Position numbers and translations under genes: made by a program. Below are positions 1-11,305 of a DNA stretch of 64,000 nt, piece by piece. The DNA lies in contig CADCXC010000044.1 in the NCBI GenBank assembly GCA_902806595.1, positions 1,116,001 through 1,180,000 of the forward strand. The letters run 5' to 3'. The notes under the pieces were generated by a model that searched no databases, was not told where the DNA came from, and saw only the letters and a program-made list of their open reading frames with translations. The stretch's first letter is position 1; each line of letters starts with the position of its first letter. The DNA is from Pyrenopolyporus hunteri (taxonomy: Eukaryota; Ascomycota; Sordariomycetes; Xylariales; Hypoxylaceae).

Positions 1-884
1 GTAAAATCGTATATGTGAGACGTTCCAAGCGGACCCCTCGTGTAGCAACCATTTACATCGATATACTCTGGTTCCCGATCAAATTTCCAAAGGAGTAGTT
101 CTGCGTTCTTGGTGACAATGAGAACAGTCTCTCCCTCGGTAATGCAGCGGACGAACTCCTCCGGAATTTTGGTGGAGTGCAGCCTGTCTAATTCAAGGTG
201 CCAGGCGTGCAGCGTTTTCCCACGCCCCATGAGGAGGAGCTTGTCGCTCATAGCCGTCTTAAAACCCTGCATCTCTCCTCGATGGTTAGGGAATAAGTAC
301 GCTCGCCGCTTTCTGGTACGTAAGTCGTCGACGACGGCAAAGTAAGGGAGGATATAGGCTTCGGGCCACCAGGCTATTCGGCCGTTGTTGTACATCATGA
401 AGCGGGGGAAGTAGGCTCCGGAACATGATTCCAGTCCATCCACGTTGTCGTACGAATGCACTCCTCCTTCCGAAACCGGGACACGCTTGCTCAAGGTAAA
501 GAAATGGTCGGATTCCAAACGCATCTCGTGATGCAGGGCAGAGGCGAATTTGCCACTCACTCTTCTCTGGATCTTCCGCAGAGCTCGTCGAAATACCTCA
601 CCCAATTCTTGACCATCAGTAGCGGAACTACGAATATGGTCTTCCAAACCAGGGAACCACCGTCGTGCGAGTTTGGGCCATATCTCGTCACTCAACCAAA
701 TATTACGCCAGTGATGTGAGGCGCTGAGACCAGCGTCAATGTCCTTTGGCTCAAGGTGGACAAGAATGAGGGCATGTAATTCAAAAGGAAGACGACTAAC
801 GATATCGAGCTTCGCGGTCCGTGAGCTTGACGACGACGTACGCGAGCTTCCAGGGCGTCGCAGTTGTGTTAGAAGTGACTTCAT
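1..884 (-). CDS. F-box protein, C-terminal part beyond the window edge
   Basis: An uninterrupted frame runs from the Met codon at 884 down to base 1, giving 294 codons with no stop; the 3' end lies outside the window. A Ser/Arg-rich N-terminus is followed by an F-box at about residues 30-78, with LPFEL at its start and the typical closing WPKLARRWFP. F-box proteins bind Skp1 and bring substrates to SCF ubiquitin ligases. The remainder (about 120-294) is rich in short beta-strand-like stretches with regularly spaced aromatic and glycine residues, as in the substrate-binding half of fungal F-box/propeller proteins, but no repeat can be assigned safely. No intron is needed in the visible part. 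The F-box call is firm; the target is unknown. Confidence 0.75.
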   Translation of the reverse strand, partial: MKSLLTQLRRPGSSRTSSSSSRTAKLDIVSRLPFELHALILVHLEPKDIDAGLSASHHWRNIWLSDEIWPKLARRWFPGLEDHIRSSATDGQELGEVFRRALRKIQRRVSGKFASALHHEMRLESDHFFTLSKRVPVSEGGVHSYDNVDGLESCSGAYFPRFMMYNNGRIAWWPEAYILPYFAVVDDLRTRKRRAYLFPNHRGEMQGFKTAMSDKLLLMGRGKTLHAWHLELDRLHSTKIPEEFVRCITEGETVLIVTKNAELLLWKFDREPEYIDVNGCYTRGPLGTSHIYDF

Positions 885-2513
885 GATAATGCTTTAGGGC
901 CCAAGATTTAAATGGCTGAGTGAGAAGTCGGTGAGAAAACGGAATTTATGGCGGTGTATTTCAGCCGCCGCTCTTAGCTATTATCAAGCTGGGTTAGATG
1001 TTATAAGGTAGTTTGTCATACCTTACTCCGTCGGTTATGGGTGACAGAGGTTGCCGAAGATGATGATGATTGAGGGCGTAAAGTTGTAGAGTTGTAGTTG
1101 TAGAGTTGTAGATTTATCGATTTAAAAAGGTAAAGTAACTTAAGAAGGTCCTTCCAAGAAAATAATAAAAATACAACCCAATCCTTCGAATTGAATCTTA
1201 GACGTTGCGGATTGGCGGAAAGGGGGACTCACAGCTGTGTTACCCGTAGGTAGTACAACAATCTTACATAAGACGGGAGCGGCCCACTTACAGTTGATCC
1301 GCCCCGAAGATTGTCAAGATCGACACCCAGGGTACAAATGGATTTTGTACATCTTATGCATGGATAAAATATTATGAAATGGTTACATAAGCTAGTTTAC
1401 CTAATCAGGTCGATTTATTAGCGGATGCACAATTCCGTATCCCAGTTTTTAAATTCAAACGCGTATCGTCCAATTCCTTCCCGATTTCTTCTCTATCAAC
1501 AACAACGCCTCACATATAGAAGCCAGGTAGGTGGTAGGCAGCTAATGGCGGCAAGCGAATTATTTTCTTGAGCCATCATTTCTCTAAAGTCTACGATTCA
1601 TTTTCAGACTACCTCTTGTATCTCAGAGGAGCGCTACATGTAACGCAGAATGGCCATCGTACCAGTCGTTCGGGTTTTTCAATGTCCAGCCAACAGCTAA
1701 TCCAACTAGACATGGCACGTCCTCAGCGTGACAAGGGAAAAAAAAATTATATATCTTTCATCGACCACCTCTAGCAAATATGAATGCAACCGGACCAGCC
1801 TTCTACTATCCCGTAACCTACGAGTTCACCTGGAGGGTTGATGGATTACCCGAATCTCTTAGATGCCGGCCTATTGCCCATCTGGTCTTCGCCGTCCGCC
1901 GAAGACGAAGCGTTATAGTAAAAGGCATCGTCGACCGTTAACATACTAGGGAGACTCAAGCCGCGCTTTCTCGCACTAAATGAGGATAGAGCCGGCCGAT
2001 CATATACGAGATGGCTACTAGTGAATTAGTACTAGCAGCAGTCATAGATTCGAGGACATCAATATTCAGCTTCGAGGGCCCAGGCCCGTTTTAGTGTCGT
2101 CAAACCTCCAGCTCAAAGCAATGCCAAACCCACTGCCTAATCTTGGTCCAAGGCCACTATTCAACACACCTAGCTCTTTTAGACCAAGATGATCGGCCCA
2201 GTCTCAGCTGAAGCGAAATTTAAGACTTATCTAGCAAGAATAGTAAAGCGACTATAACGCGTTCCAGCCTCATGAATCAAAGTATCCCTCGGTCTCGATC
2301 GCTCCCACTCCCTTAGGCTATTAATCATCACTTGTTTTGCGATGCGCTCACCTTGCTTCTTTAGGACTCTCCGTTGGCGTCAAGCACCTAACGGCCAGCT
2401 ACTAATATCTACTATGCCCGACACTTCGTAGATTCATCCCTTTTCCCGGTGATGTGTCGCGCCTCTCACACGTCCCTTACCCACTGGTACCCGGTAGCAC
2501 TGTGGAATTCAAG
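885..2513. other. Intergenic region, no supported gene
   Basis: This is the spacer between the leftward F-box gene and the rightward GH55 gene, so it should carry both promoters. A short imperfect tandem repeat of TTGTAGAG-type units lies at 1083-1111. Short frames here have no domain signal, and I see no RNA gene. Confidence 0.5.
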
Positions 2514-5301
2514 ATGCGTTTTTCCACGTTCCTTCTATACCTACCGGCGGCACTAGGAGAGAGACTGGTTGTCGCAGAGGTGCAGAGTGCCGTCGGCGCC
2601 CAATTAGCAGAATTCAAAGAATACGTGGGCGAATACAGCTCACCGACAACCGACGATGTTCTTCCGATAAGTTCAAACGCCGAGGATAATCGGATTGAAG
2701 AACGGGCCACTAGCACTTACTGGTATGAGGCAATCGCGCACCAAGGCATATCGGCTTTTAACGCCAATCGCGCTTCTTACAAGGTCTACCGAAATATTAA
2801 GGACTATGGTGCAAAAGGGTATGAGCCACCTGCGTCTGTGCGAATGGAGGTACTGACAAACGGGACAGAGACGGGAAGACCGATGATACTGCCGCAATAA
2901 ATAGAGCAATCAGCGACGGTAACAGATGCGCTCCAGGATCCTGTTCGTCGTCAAGTACGACAAATGCTGTTGTTTACTTCCCTGCTGGAACGTACTTAGT
3001 TTCTTCCTCAATCGTCAGCTACTATGCGACCAATCTTATTGGCAATCCAAACGATATGCCGGTCTTAAAGGCCGCCTCTCGCTTCACCGGGTTCGGCGTC
3101 ATAGATGGCGCGCAGTACCAAGCCGGCGGTACCCTCCCTTACGGGGCAACAAATATCTTCTGGCGCCAAGTTAGAAACTTCGTCATCGATCTAACAGCTA
3201 TCCCGGCGGCGACTGAGGCGACAGGGATTCATTGGCCCACGGCTCAAGCGACGAGTCTGCAGAACATCGTGTTCAAGATGTCCAGTAATGCCGGTACCAA
3301 GCATCAAGGAGTTTTCATCGAGTCAGGTTCCGGTGGTATCCTAAACGACCTCGTCTTCTTCGGTGGTCTATACGGCGCTGTCTTTGGAAACCAGCAGTTT
3401 ACCGTACGCAATCTCACATTCAATAACGCAGTCACTGCTATTTACCAGCTCTGGGATTGGGGTTGGACTTACAAGAGTATATCCGTGAGGTATGTATAGA
3501 TCATATTACCGCAGCCGAAGACTCTGTTCTGAGGCCAAACCTAGCCGTTGCCATTCCCCACTCCATATTCTATACGGATGCTAACAGAACGACAGTAAGT
3601 AGCCATGTTCCTCTTAAGATCAGGATGACCATGATTCTTCTCAAGGCAGAAGAGGAAATTAGACTTTACTCCAACCTTTATAGATAGGCCTAGAGTCTAA
3701 ACATCACCAAATCGTATACTAAATCTAGGAGGAATAGCTGACATATAGCAGACAACTGCACGGTTGGTCTCGATATGGCTACCCGCGATACGAGTGGCGA
3801 AACTGTTGGTTCCGTCACCTTCTTCGACAGTTCGTTTACGAACACAAAGGTCGCATTCAATATCTCACGGTCTGCGAAGTCTCAGCCGACGACTGGGGGC
3901 AGTCTTGCCATCGAGAATGTGTCCCTGAAAAACGTACCGACCGCTATCCAATACGGGCCGACTCGAAGCAGCCTACTTGCTGGAACTACAGGATCGAAGA
4001 CGATTGCTAGTTGGGTAAGCGGCAATGTGTACAGCCCGACCGGTCCTAAGACCACCGCCGGTTCCATCACTCCACCTACCCGACCTGCTAGTCTCTTAAG
4101 TAACGGCAAGTTCTATGAGCGGTCCAAGCCCTCATATTCTAATCTACCCGCGTCGTCCTTCTCTTCCGTCCGAAGCGGCGGCGCTAAGGGGGACGGCACG
4201 ACCGACGACACTGCTGCTCTACAACGTGTCATAACCGCCGCCGCCAGTGCCGGTCGTGTCGTTTACTTTGATGCCGGGACATACAAAGTGACTAAGACTC
4301 TATTCGTTCCAGCCGGCAGCAAGATTGTTGGCGAGGGATATCCCGTCATCATGTCTAGCGGGTCATTCTTCAGCAACATAAACTCGCCTCAGGTCGTAGT
4401 GCAGATCGGTAACGCCGGCGATTCAGGGACCGTGGAATGGAGCGACATGATCGTGTCAACGCAGGGCGCGCAAGCCGGTGCGATACTCATCCGATGGAAT
4501 CTTGCCTCGCCTGCAGGCTCGCCTAGCGGCATGTGGGACGTTCACACACGCATAGGGGGAACTACCGGATCCAACCTCTCTCTAGCCAATTGCCCGTCTA
4601 CACCGTCATCTACGACCATCAATAGCAATTGCATCGCAGGTTATATGTCCATGCACATATCCAAGTCGGCTGCGCGCCTCTACGCTGAGAACGTGTGGCT
4701 CTGGGTGGCGGACCACGACGTGGATAACAATTCACTGGCACAGATCAAGGTCTACGCTGGCCGAGGCTTATTAGTCGAGTCGACAGTCGGAACTATCTGG
4801 CTCGTAGGCACTAGTATCGAGCACCATATCCGGTACCAGTACCAGTTTAGCAAGACGCAAAATATCTTCGCGGGGCAAATCCAGACGGAAACGCCGTACC
4901 ACCAGCCCAACCCAGGCGCACGTCAACCTTTCCCCCTGAACACATCCATCGACGACCCCAACTTCGACTTTCTATGCCCCCAGGGCTCGTCGCCTAGTAC
5001 CTGCTCCGAAGCATGGGGGCTCCGTGTTAGCGGCAGCAAGAGTGTGCTTATATACGGCGCTGGGTTGTATTCCTTCTTCAACAACTTCAGCACGGCTTGC
5101 TCTGCGAAGGGCGCCAGCTCTCTTTGCCAGACCGGCATCGTGCAATATGACGCGGCTAACACCAGGGGGCTTTGGATTTACGGGCTGAATACCGTAGGTG
5201 CCTATGGAATGATCTATAGGGACACCACCAAGCTGGCGGACTATTCGCAGAACATTAACGTATTCCCTAGCACTATTATAGCGTTCACTAGCAATAACTA
5301 A
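2514..5301 (+). CDS. Secreted exo-beta-1,3-glucanase, family GH55
   Basis: Model: exons 2514-2818, 2869-3488 and 3752-5301, giving 824 residues, the usual GH55 size. The enzyme splits glucose units from beta-1,3-glucan outside the cell, for wall turnover or for feeding on other fungi. Two pectate-lyase-3-type beta-helix halves are visible. Each begins with a GAKGDG(K/T)TDDTAA motif (near residues 101 and 450) followed by VVYF-AGTY. GTSIEHH near residue 664 probably holds the catalytic Glu of the family. The Met at 2514 is preferred over 2454 because a hydrophobic leader (MRFSTFLLYLPAAL) starts there. Intron 1 (50 nt, CTGAC branch) joins GAKG to DGKTDD exactly. The second gap, 3489-3751, cannot be closed in phase by one ordinary intron without losing residues; a nested intron restores SVNNC (described separately). 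Family call is very sure. Confidence 0.92.
3489..3751 (+). other. Probable spliceosomal twin intron (stwintron) in the GH55 gene
   Basis: An inner intron, 3490-3595 (106 nt), starts GTATGT, has a GCTAAC branch site at 3580-3585 and ends ACAG. Removing it joins G3489 to TAAGT at 3596, making a perfect GTAAGT donor for an outer intron. The outer intron (G3489 plus 3596-3751, 157 nt) has a GCTGAC branch site near 3738 and ends GCAG. After both steps exon 2 (ending 3488, phase 1) meets exon 3 (from 3752) and encodes Ser-Val-Asn-Asn-Cys, as expected in this beta-helix turn. This is the layout called [D1,2], with the inner intron between the first and second bases of the outer donor. Alternative: one intron 3477-3751 with donor GTATAT, which keeps frame but drops four residues. 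Confidence 0.7.
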
Positions 5302-5995
5302 TGGTATTTGATTGGGTATACGATGTACATATTAGACGGATACTCCTCAACCTATATACTTTGTCATATATACCTAACTTAGGGAATATTTGTCCATTGT
5401 TTTTCTTTATTTCGCACCACACCCTTTAGATAGAGTCCCATTCAGCGCTCGGCATGGACTCGTTCCCCATACCATACGGTCGAAGAATTACACCGCCCAA
5501 AACCATGCACCCAGATACGAGTACTCCCCGGACCCTGACCAAGACAGGGAGCCCTAGAAACGGCAAGATCTAACCCAAGCATTACCGTCAATGAACAATC
5601 GCATTGTATTCATCGAAATATCCCAATCGCTTGCTTTATCCGACCGGATCGTTTCCACTAACTTAGAAATTGTGCAACGCTGTTGTATCACAATGTAATT
5701 ATCCAAATAGACAATAGTTGAAGCCGTATAATCCACGGTATTCAGCCGTGTAACAATAGCGACATAACCCCTAAACGATCTTCCTCTTCCTCCGCTCACA
5801 CCGTCTTAGAGCACAAGCACGACTCACCCCATGTACATAAATATATCAAAGAGGGCGTTCGTAAGTACGCTAAAAAGACTCAATTAAGATCAGGCAAGTA
5901 AACCCATCCGCAACGAGATCGGTAAGCAATCAAATAATACAGAACAGCCCCGAAAATAGATCCCTCAGCACCCGACCAAACACGGTATTCCAAAG
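5302..5995. other. Intergenic region, no supported gene
   Basis: This holds the 3' region of the GH55 gene and the promoter of the next rightward gene. An 81-codon leftward frame (5554-5799) has no family features and is not called. Confidence 0.5.
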
Positions 5996-6496
5996 ATGGA
6001 CCCTACTTCGAATTCCCTTCAGGAACTTCTCGGCAACTGCCCGCCCGGTGAAACGTTATCACCGCAGTTCGTCACTCTATCTGCCATCGAAATTGTTACA
6101 GGCCTCGACGCCCCAAGGGACACCCCGCCTCGTACATTCTCCCTACCTCTAGTCACCCCACCACCTAACGCTACTAACACCCCGCAGGTTCCCCAAGACC
6201 AAGCGGAGGACCAGGATCAGGAGAAGGAGGAGGGGGACCGACCGAACCAACCGCCGAAAGCGAAGGCGGCAAAATCCAAGGACGATGGATCGTGCACGCT
6301 CGAGGAGTTCTGGTATACGGAGGGCAAGGACTGGAACGTGACGCTGTCGAGAGACGAGATCAAGATGCGCGGGAAGAAGAGGACGGGCATGGCCAGTTGC
6401 CACACGGCGCCGGAGTGCCACACGTGCGGCACCAAGCTCAATCTCGAAGAGCTCATAAGTGCGACTCCTTGCCGCGTGTGTGGTTGCTTTAATTAG
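5996..6496 (+). CDS. Small protein with C-terminal zinc-ribbon-like cysteines, function unknown
   Basis: Single-exon frame of 166 residues. The N-terminal 60 residues are mildly hydrophobic and Pro/Thr-rich. A low-complexity acidic then Lys-rich linker follows (about 65-95), and then an ordered segment with FWYTEGKDW. The C-terminus carries two CxxC pairs, CHTCG and CRVCG, separated by about 16 residues, with an extra Cys and His just before; this is the spacing of a four-cysteine zinc ribbon. The protein ends directly after the second pair (GCFN). I do not recognise the family. A ribbon of this kind could bind nucleic acid or protein. The frame's coding-like texture and the cysteine layout support a real gene, but expression is unproven. 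Confidence 0.55.
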   Translation: MDPTSNSLQELLGNCPPGETLSPQFVTLSAIEIVTGLDAPRDTPPRTFSLPLVTPPPNATNTPQVPQDQAEDQDQEKEEGDRPNQPPKAKAAKSKDDGSCTLEEFWYTEGKDWNVTLSRDEIKMRGKKRTGMASCHTAPECHTCGTKLNLEELISATPCRVCGCFN

Positions 6497-7390
6497 GTGG
6501 ACTTGATGAATCGGATTTGGCCCTAGATAATTAGCGCGAGGAGCGCTTAGGTAGGTGTAATTGAACCCTGGGTACGCGATATAAATTAGGTATTCATGCC
6601 CTTTTCGCCCTCTACCCACGTTCTTCTCCGCCGCAATCACATGTGCCTAACTCTATGAATTTTCGACTTAAGGATGAGAATGACGGTCTGTCTTTAAACA
6701 TAGACATCCCATTTCGTATGGACCGGCATGAAAGATGAGTCGCAAGAGGAATACGCAGGCGACATGTGGAAGAATATGTAGCGAGACTCGTTAATGAGCA
6801 AGTCTAGATATGTCTAGTGATGTAAGGGTAGAGATGTCGTAGGCATTGTACAATATTATTAAGATACTACTTATATTCGTCCAGATAGATTACATACGCA
6901 CGCATGGTTCAACCCGAAGAGTAATGAATAAAGCTCCCATATATGATAAGAAGCTATATAATAAGTAATAGCAAGTTTATGTTGATTATCCCAATTAAGT
7001 TGTCAGTGTTGATGTGAATGTTGATGTAAATGTTGATATGAGCCCCTGACCTAACACGATAAGGAAGGTCCCTTCGTCTCATTACGTCACCGAGACCCCT
7101 CAGTTGGGTCCAGATACCAGCCACTATCAGCGCGGTATTACGGTACGCAAGGTACCTGGAATTACGAGTTACAGGGGATCGATCAGCTGATTATTCGATT
7201 CGAATGCTGCCTATTTCTTATCGAGCACGGAAAATGTCAAGCCACCACCGCTCTCTCAGCTACAACGCGATTCCGTACAGCCTACTCTCCTATTATTTCT
7301 TTTAAAACATCCCACTACACACCGGTTGACTTACATCAAAGCATATACCCACTTTCATCGTCCCTTTCCCCAATACGAAGCGCATACAAC
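6497..7390. other. Intergenic region with a short 12-bp tandem repeat
   Basis: At 7008-7040 there are nearly three copies of a 12-bp unit, GTTGATGTRAAT. The rest is AT-rich with no coding signal; it should hold the promoter of the small gene that starts at 7391. Confidence 0.5.
7008..7040. repeat. Short tandem repeat, 12-bp unit
   Basis: About 2.75 copies of GTTGATGTRAAT in a row, with one or two changes per copy. Confidence 0.7.
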
Positions 7391-7710
7391 ATGGCCGATA
7401 GCAAACCACAAGACCAACAATCCGTATCCGTGTCGGGAGAAGAAGCCAAGAAGACGGATCCAGCCTCGGAGAAGACAGCCCAAGCGGACTCCGGCGACAG
7501 CAACAAGACGGAAAATGCCGCCTCATCAGATGCGACCTCCACCTCTCAACCACGGCCAACCAGACACTTGCCTACCCATTACAAAGGCATGCCGAAGCAA
7601 TGGGAGAAGAATCAAGGTAAGCAGGTACCCGAATGTCACGCCGAGGGCCAGAACATAGAGCCTCAATTTAGGTGCATTTCCCAGGTCGTGGCCTAGGACC
7701 CTTAGGTTGA
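7391..7710 (+). CDS. Small hydrophilic protein (83 residues), function unknown
   Basis: Exon 1 is 7391-7616 and exon 2 is 7685-7710. The frame reads into a GTAAGC donor after the codons for EKNQ. Splicing to the CCCAG at 7680-7684 gives a short closing peptide, GRGLGPLG, and a stop. The first 55 residues are low-complexity (Ser, Ala, Asp, Lys, Gln). The ordered-looking part is the C-terminus, beginning RHLPTHYKGMPKQW, which suggests a short conserved peptide module. The intron is 68 nt, with no strong branch site. Without splicing the frame would read on to 7696. I do not recognise the family; confidence is moderate because the gene is short. Confidence 0.45.
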
Positions 7711-8840
7711 CTAGATCGCTGCACAGTTCCTAAGAAGGACGGCTAAGGGTCGCACCCCTCATCCTGACGTTAAAGGGTATGACTTAGGTACGGAAGTTAT
7801 AGTGGTATCATAGCTCACGAACCTGTGGGATCCAAAGTGTATAAGTATAAATATTTGTCCAGAGCTTCTAGTTGATACCAAAGCCGACCAGCAGTTAGAG
7901 CCATGCGAATGTACCCGACTACTCGGTCAACAGTCTGTATGCAAAAACGTCGCTCCCCCTCCTCGATCACCAACATACCTACCGGAGTGATCTCAATCAT
8001 AACCCCCAGTTCAATACACTACCTAGATTACTTTCTCAAACTCCCTACGATTACCTAGGAATTTCAAATGGCATCGGCCATATTCAAAGTAGCTTTACCA
8101 ATTCAAAAGATCCCACCTGACTACAGCCATGCCACCACCAGTCTAACTACTCCCACGATCAAGATACAATTCGCTAGCAATAGCAAGTTTAATAGATACA
8201 TGTACCTAAGGTAGGTAGATACCTTAAATCGGAGCTGGAAACCTAAAGCTCGGAGCGTCCAGTCTCCTAACCCGAAGGCGAACATAAAGGCGGGATGCCC
8301 GATCCTATGGAAATCCCTCGCACCACCGCCATAGAAGAGACCCTTCAAAACGGACCATTTTCCTGAGACGATACCCCCACTCGTGAGGTGATCAACTGCC
8401 GAGCGCCGCAACCCGATCCACGCAGACTATCTTCCGAAGCGCAACAGAGCTACAGGGCATTTCTCCATTAGTTTTAACGAAACAGAATGTAACCAAGGCT
8501 TGGTATATTCTCATTAAGGAATGATGTAAATAGTTGTAGCCAATCAGACCCGAAGCGACTTGCACCTCCTTGCTGTATACTACAATACTCCCGCGCTCTA
8601 AGAGCAACCAACGACCTGTATCCCCGCACCCTTTACAGCTCCGCCGCCCGTGTACATACATCTACATGTACGAGTATATATATCCACGCGCCGTCGACAG
8701 TGCCAGCTCTAGTATACCTATTTCCTTCAACATACTCTGAACTATCATACTCGCCATTTGGACGAATTATCATATAACCTTCAAGACAATATTAATCACT
8801 TAGCCTGAACTTACAAACTTACTCACCCACCTGTGCCATA
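7711..8840. other. Intergenic region, promoter side of the SDR gene
   Basis: No supported gene. It contains a TACCTAAGGTAGGTA-type palindrome near 8203-8218 and a TATA-like run just before the SDR gene. Two leftward frames (8121-8411, 8392-8661) lack any family signal. Confidence 0.5.
8675..8682 (+). promoter_or_regulatory. TATA-like box before the SDR gene
   Basis: An eight-base TATATATA run lies about 160 bp before the SDR start codon at 8841, with a pyrimidine-rich stretch between. Position and sequence fit a core promoter; this is a motif match only. Confidence 0.3.
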
Positions 8841-9857
8841 ATGAGCGGCAACTCAAACCAACAATCCCGACCCCTCAGCGTCATCGTAACCGGCGGCGCG
8901 AGTGGGCTCGGAGTTACCATGGCAAAGCACTTCGCTTCTCAGGGGCACACCGTTACCATATTCGACGTTAATACGTCTTCCGGCCACAAAGTGGTAGACG
9001 AGTTATCGGCGACGTACCCGCAAGCGAAGATCGGCTTCAAGCGTTGCGACGTCACCTCGTGGTCGGAACAAGCTACCGCGTTTAGGGAGGTCTACGAGCA
9101 GCGCGGCGCTGTCGACATCGTCATGGCCAATGCCGGCATCTCAGAGCAGGGCGTCAGCAGCCTGACGCTAGTCGACGAAGAAGAGCCGTCGCAGCCTAGG
9201 CTAAGGACGCTCGAGGTGAACCTTACTGGTGTGATATACAGTGAGTTCTATCTACCCCGTACTTGATTAATTCGTGTAAAGGGGGACCCTTCTACTAAGC
9301 CGTCTACAACAGCCGTCAAACTTGCGACACACTACATCAAGAAGAACACGCCGGATCCTACGACGGGATCGCGGGGCTGTATCATATGCACGGCCTCGAA
9401 TGCGGGTCTATACCCATTCCCCATAGCGCCTGTCTACGCCGCCTCGAAAGCCGGTGTGATCGGCCTTGTTCGCTCACTAGCTAGGGTGCTCGAACAAGTT
9501 CACATCCGAATCAACGCCCTAGCGCCTGCAGTACTCGGTATGGATTTGCCCGCTTTTCTCCTTTTCTCCCCACCCCAACATATAGAACCGCGTTTATTAT
9601 ACAGAGCATTTCGCTAACTACCATGACCACATAATACAGAGAGCGGTCTTGGGAGCAAAGCATTATTTGAGGAAATGATCGTTACGCCACAGTCAACCCT
9701 TATCAAGGGTATTGAACAGCTCGTCGAGGACGCAAGCATAACCGGAAACGTGTCTGAGATCCACGGGACTAGTGTGACGCTGCGTCCACACCACGAGTTT
9801 GTCGACGAGGACACGCGTGCAAATCTCGAGACTTTCTGGAGACTTGGGACCGCATAA
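8841..9857 (+). CDS. Short-chain dehydrogenase/reductase (classical SDR)
   Basis: Exons 8841-9240, 9313-9537 and 9640-9857 give 280 residues, the normal size for a classical SDR. The NAD(P)-binding Rossmann fold opens with TGGASGLG near residue 18, followed by an acidic IFDVN that favours NAD(H). NAG (in ANAGIS) is present, and a Ser in CTASNAG with YAASK supplies the Ser-Tyr-Lys catalytic set. Intron 1 (72 nt) joins LTGVIYT to VKLATHY. Intron 2 (102 nt, GCTAAC branch site) restores LESGLGSK; both joins are in phase. It oxidises or reduces an unknown alcohol/ketone, probably in the cytosol, as there is no targeting signal. The overall pattern resembles 15-hydroxyprostaglandin-dehydrogenase-like fungal SDRs. 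The family is certain; the substrate is not. Confidence 0.9.
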
Positions 9858-11305
9858 AAGGGGTTTATTCGTACTAGATGTTATAGAGGTATAGTGATAA
9901 CGCTAATTTTTAACAGTCGTGGATTATGGGTAGGAGATGGATACCGAGCCTCATTTAGGGGGTCTAGAAAGGAGAGCTAAGCTCGGGATCGTTGTTTTAT
10001 TTTATAGTTCCACCATTACTTTATTATAACTTGTCCGGTAATACTCGATACAAGGATCTGAATTTACCTTCATCAAAGGGCATGTCTCACAACCCAGGGT
10101 ACCATCAGCCATACCGAGATCTCAACGCTACTAGTTGTTAAGTACTATCCTGACCATCGTATATTCTATATAAAACGAAGATAGTCTCTAGCCAGCTCTT
10201 CCGGTGCGATTTAGCTACAAATTTATACTACGAGGTATATTTGAGTAGTCTCCTAGTCAGGGGTTTCTGTCCATAAGAAACACAATCGGTAAAAGACATT
10301 GATTTGTCTAAACGTACCTAGGTAGGTAGTCACAATAGTTGGAAGTTCTGCTTGCTCGAATCGTTACACGGAGCAAATTGATCACATACACACTCTCTTA
10401 AAGATTTAAACTTGGGAACAGTACTGGCCAGGAGCCCATGGCAGTTCTTGTCTATTGTCTGATCGAGGTCCCACTCTAGATAATCGATCATCGAATTTAT
10501 GACAAGCCAAGAGCACAGATCGGTAATCATTGTAATAGAAGCCCTAGGGATTTGGAGGCTACGATTGTGGTATTCATCCGATACTAAAGGATCTGTATAA
10601 AGACGATCCGGTGAATGGTGGATATTAATGACTCCCGTACGTATGTATGAGTGTCTGAACCGAAGGTACCAGCCCTAAGTCTCCTTTGACTTAGAGTTCA
10701 CGGTCAAGACGAAATATCAACCGACGTTTATCAGACGAGATTGGAGGCCTTGGTGTCCGGACGATGGCAACGAAGTCAGATACGGCCTACAACCACCAGT
10801 TGGCCGGCCGAGTATCGTGACAAAGTGAGAGCATGACAAATGAACCCGAGTCAGAGTTCGATATTTTGGTAGATTTCTCGTTTGTAAACAATGTGAGAGC
10901 CACTCAACACTCATTGATAGGCAACTCTATCAACGATGCCATACCGTCACTTTGCCCACATACCTCTACACTGATACACAAGAAATTTACCAAACCCAAA
11001 GACCATAAAAAGGATGGTCCACCTGCTCACCTACCTACTCACCACTCAACCTACCTAACTTCTAGTCACTCTCTTCCATGGTATGCTCTTGTCATTCACC
11101 TAAGAAGGGATTGCATCACGTTTTCTCTACCACATATAAACCGCGTACTTCTCCTTACTGTTTCGACGACGCTAGAATCGCCGCTTAGCAGTAGTGCAGA
11201 GATCCAAGCCACAGCCTCCGAAAGATCATCTGGGAGCACGAGCAATCCACAGGATACATTTCGGCTTCGCCCAGCGCAGACGGGATTCGCAGCGGTTCTC
11301 GGTGA
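9858..11305. other. Intergenic region, no supported gene
   Basis: A clean TACCTAGGTAGGTA palindrome-like motif lies at 10315-10328. The 158-codon rightward frame at 10833-11309 is low in coding texture and runs into the promoter of the next gene, so it is not called. Confidence 0.5.

Noticed and set aside
3588..3594. Seven-base microexon (AACGACA) between an AG and a GTAAGT in the GH55 gap
   Set aside because: It can be made in phase, but gives SNDNNC, one residue longer than the expected SVNNC; the nested-intron reading fits the family better and uses the same signals.
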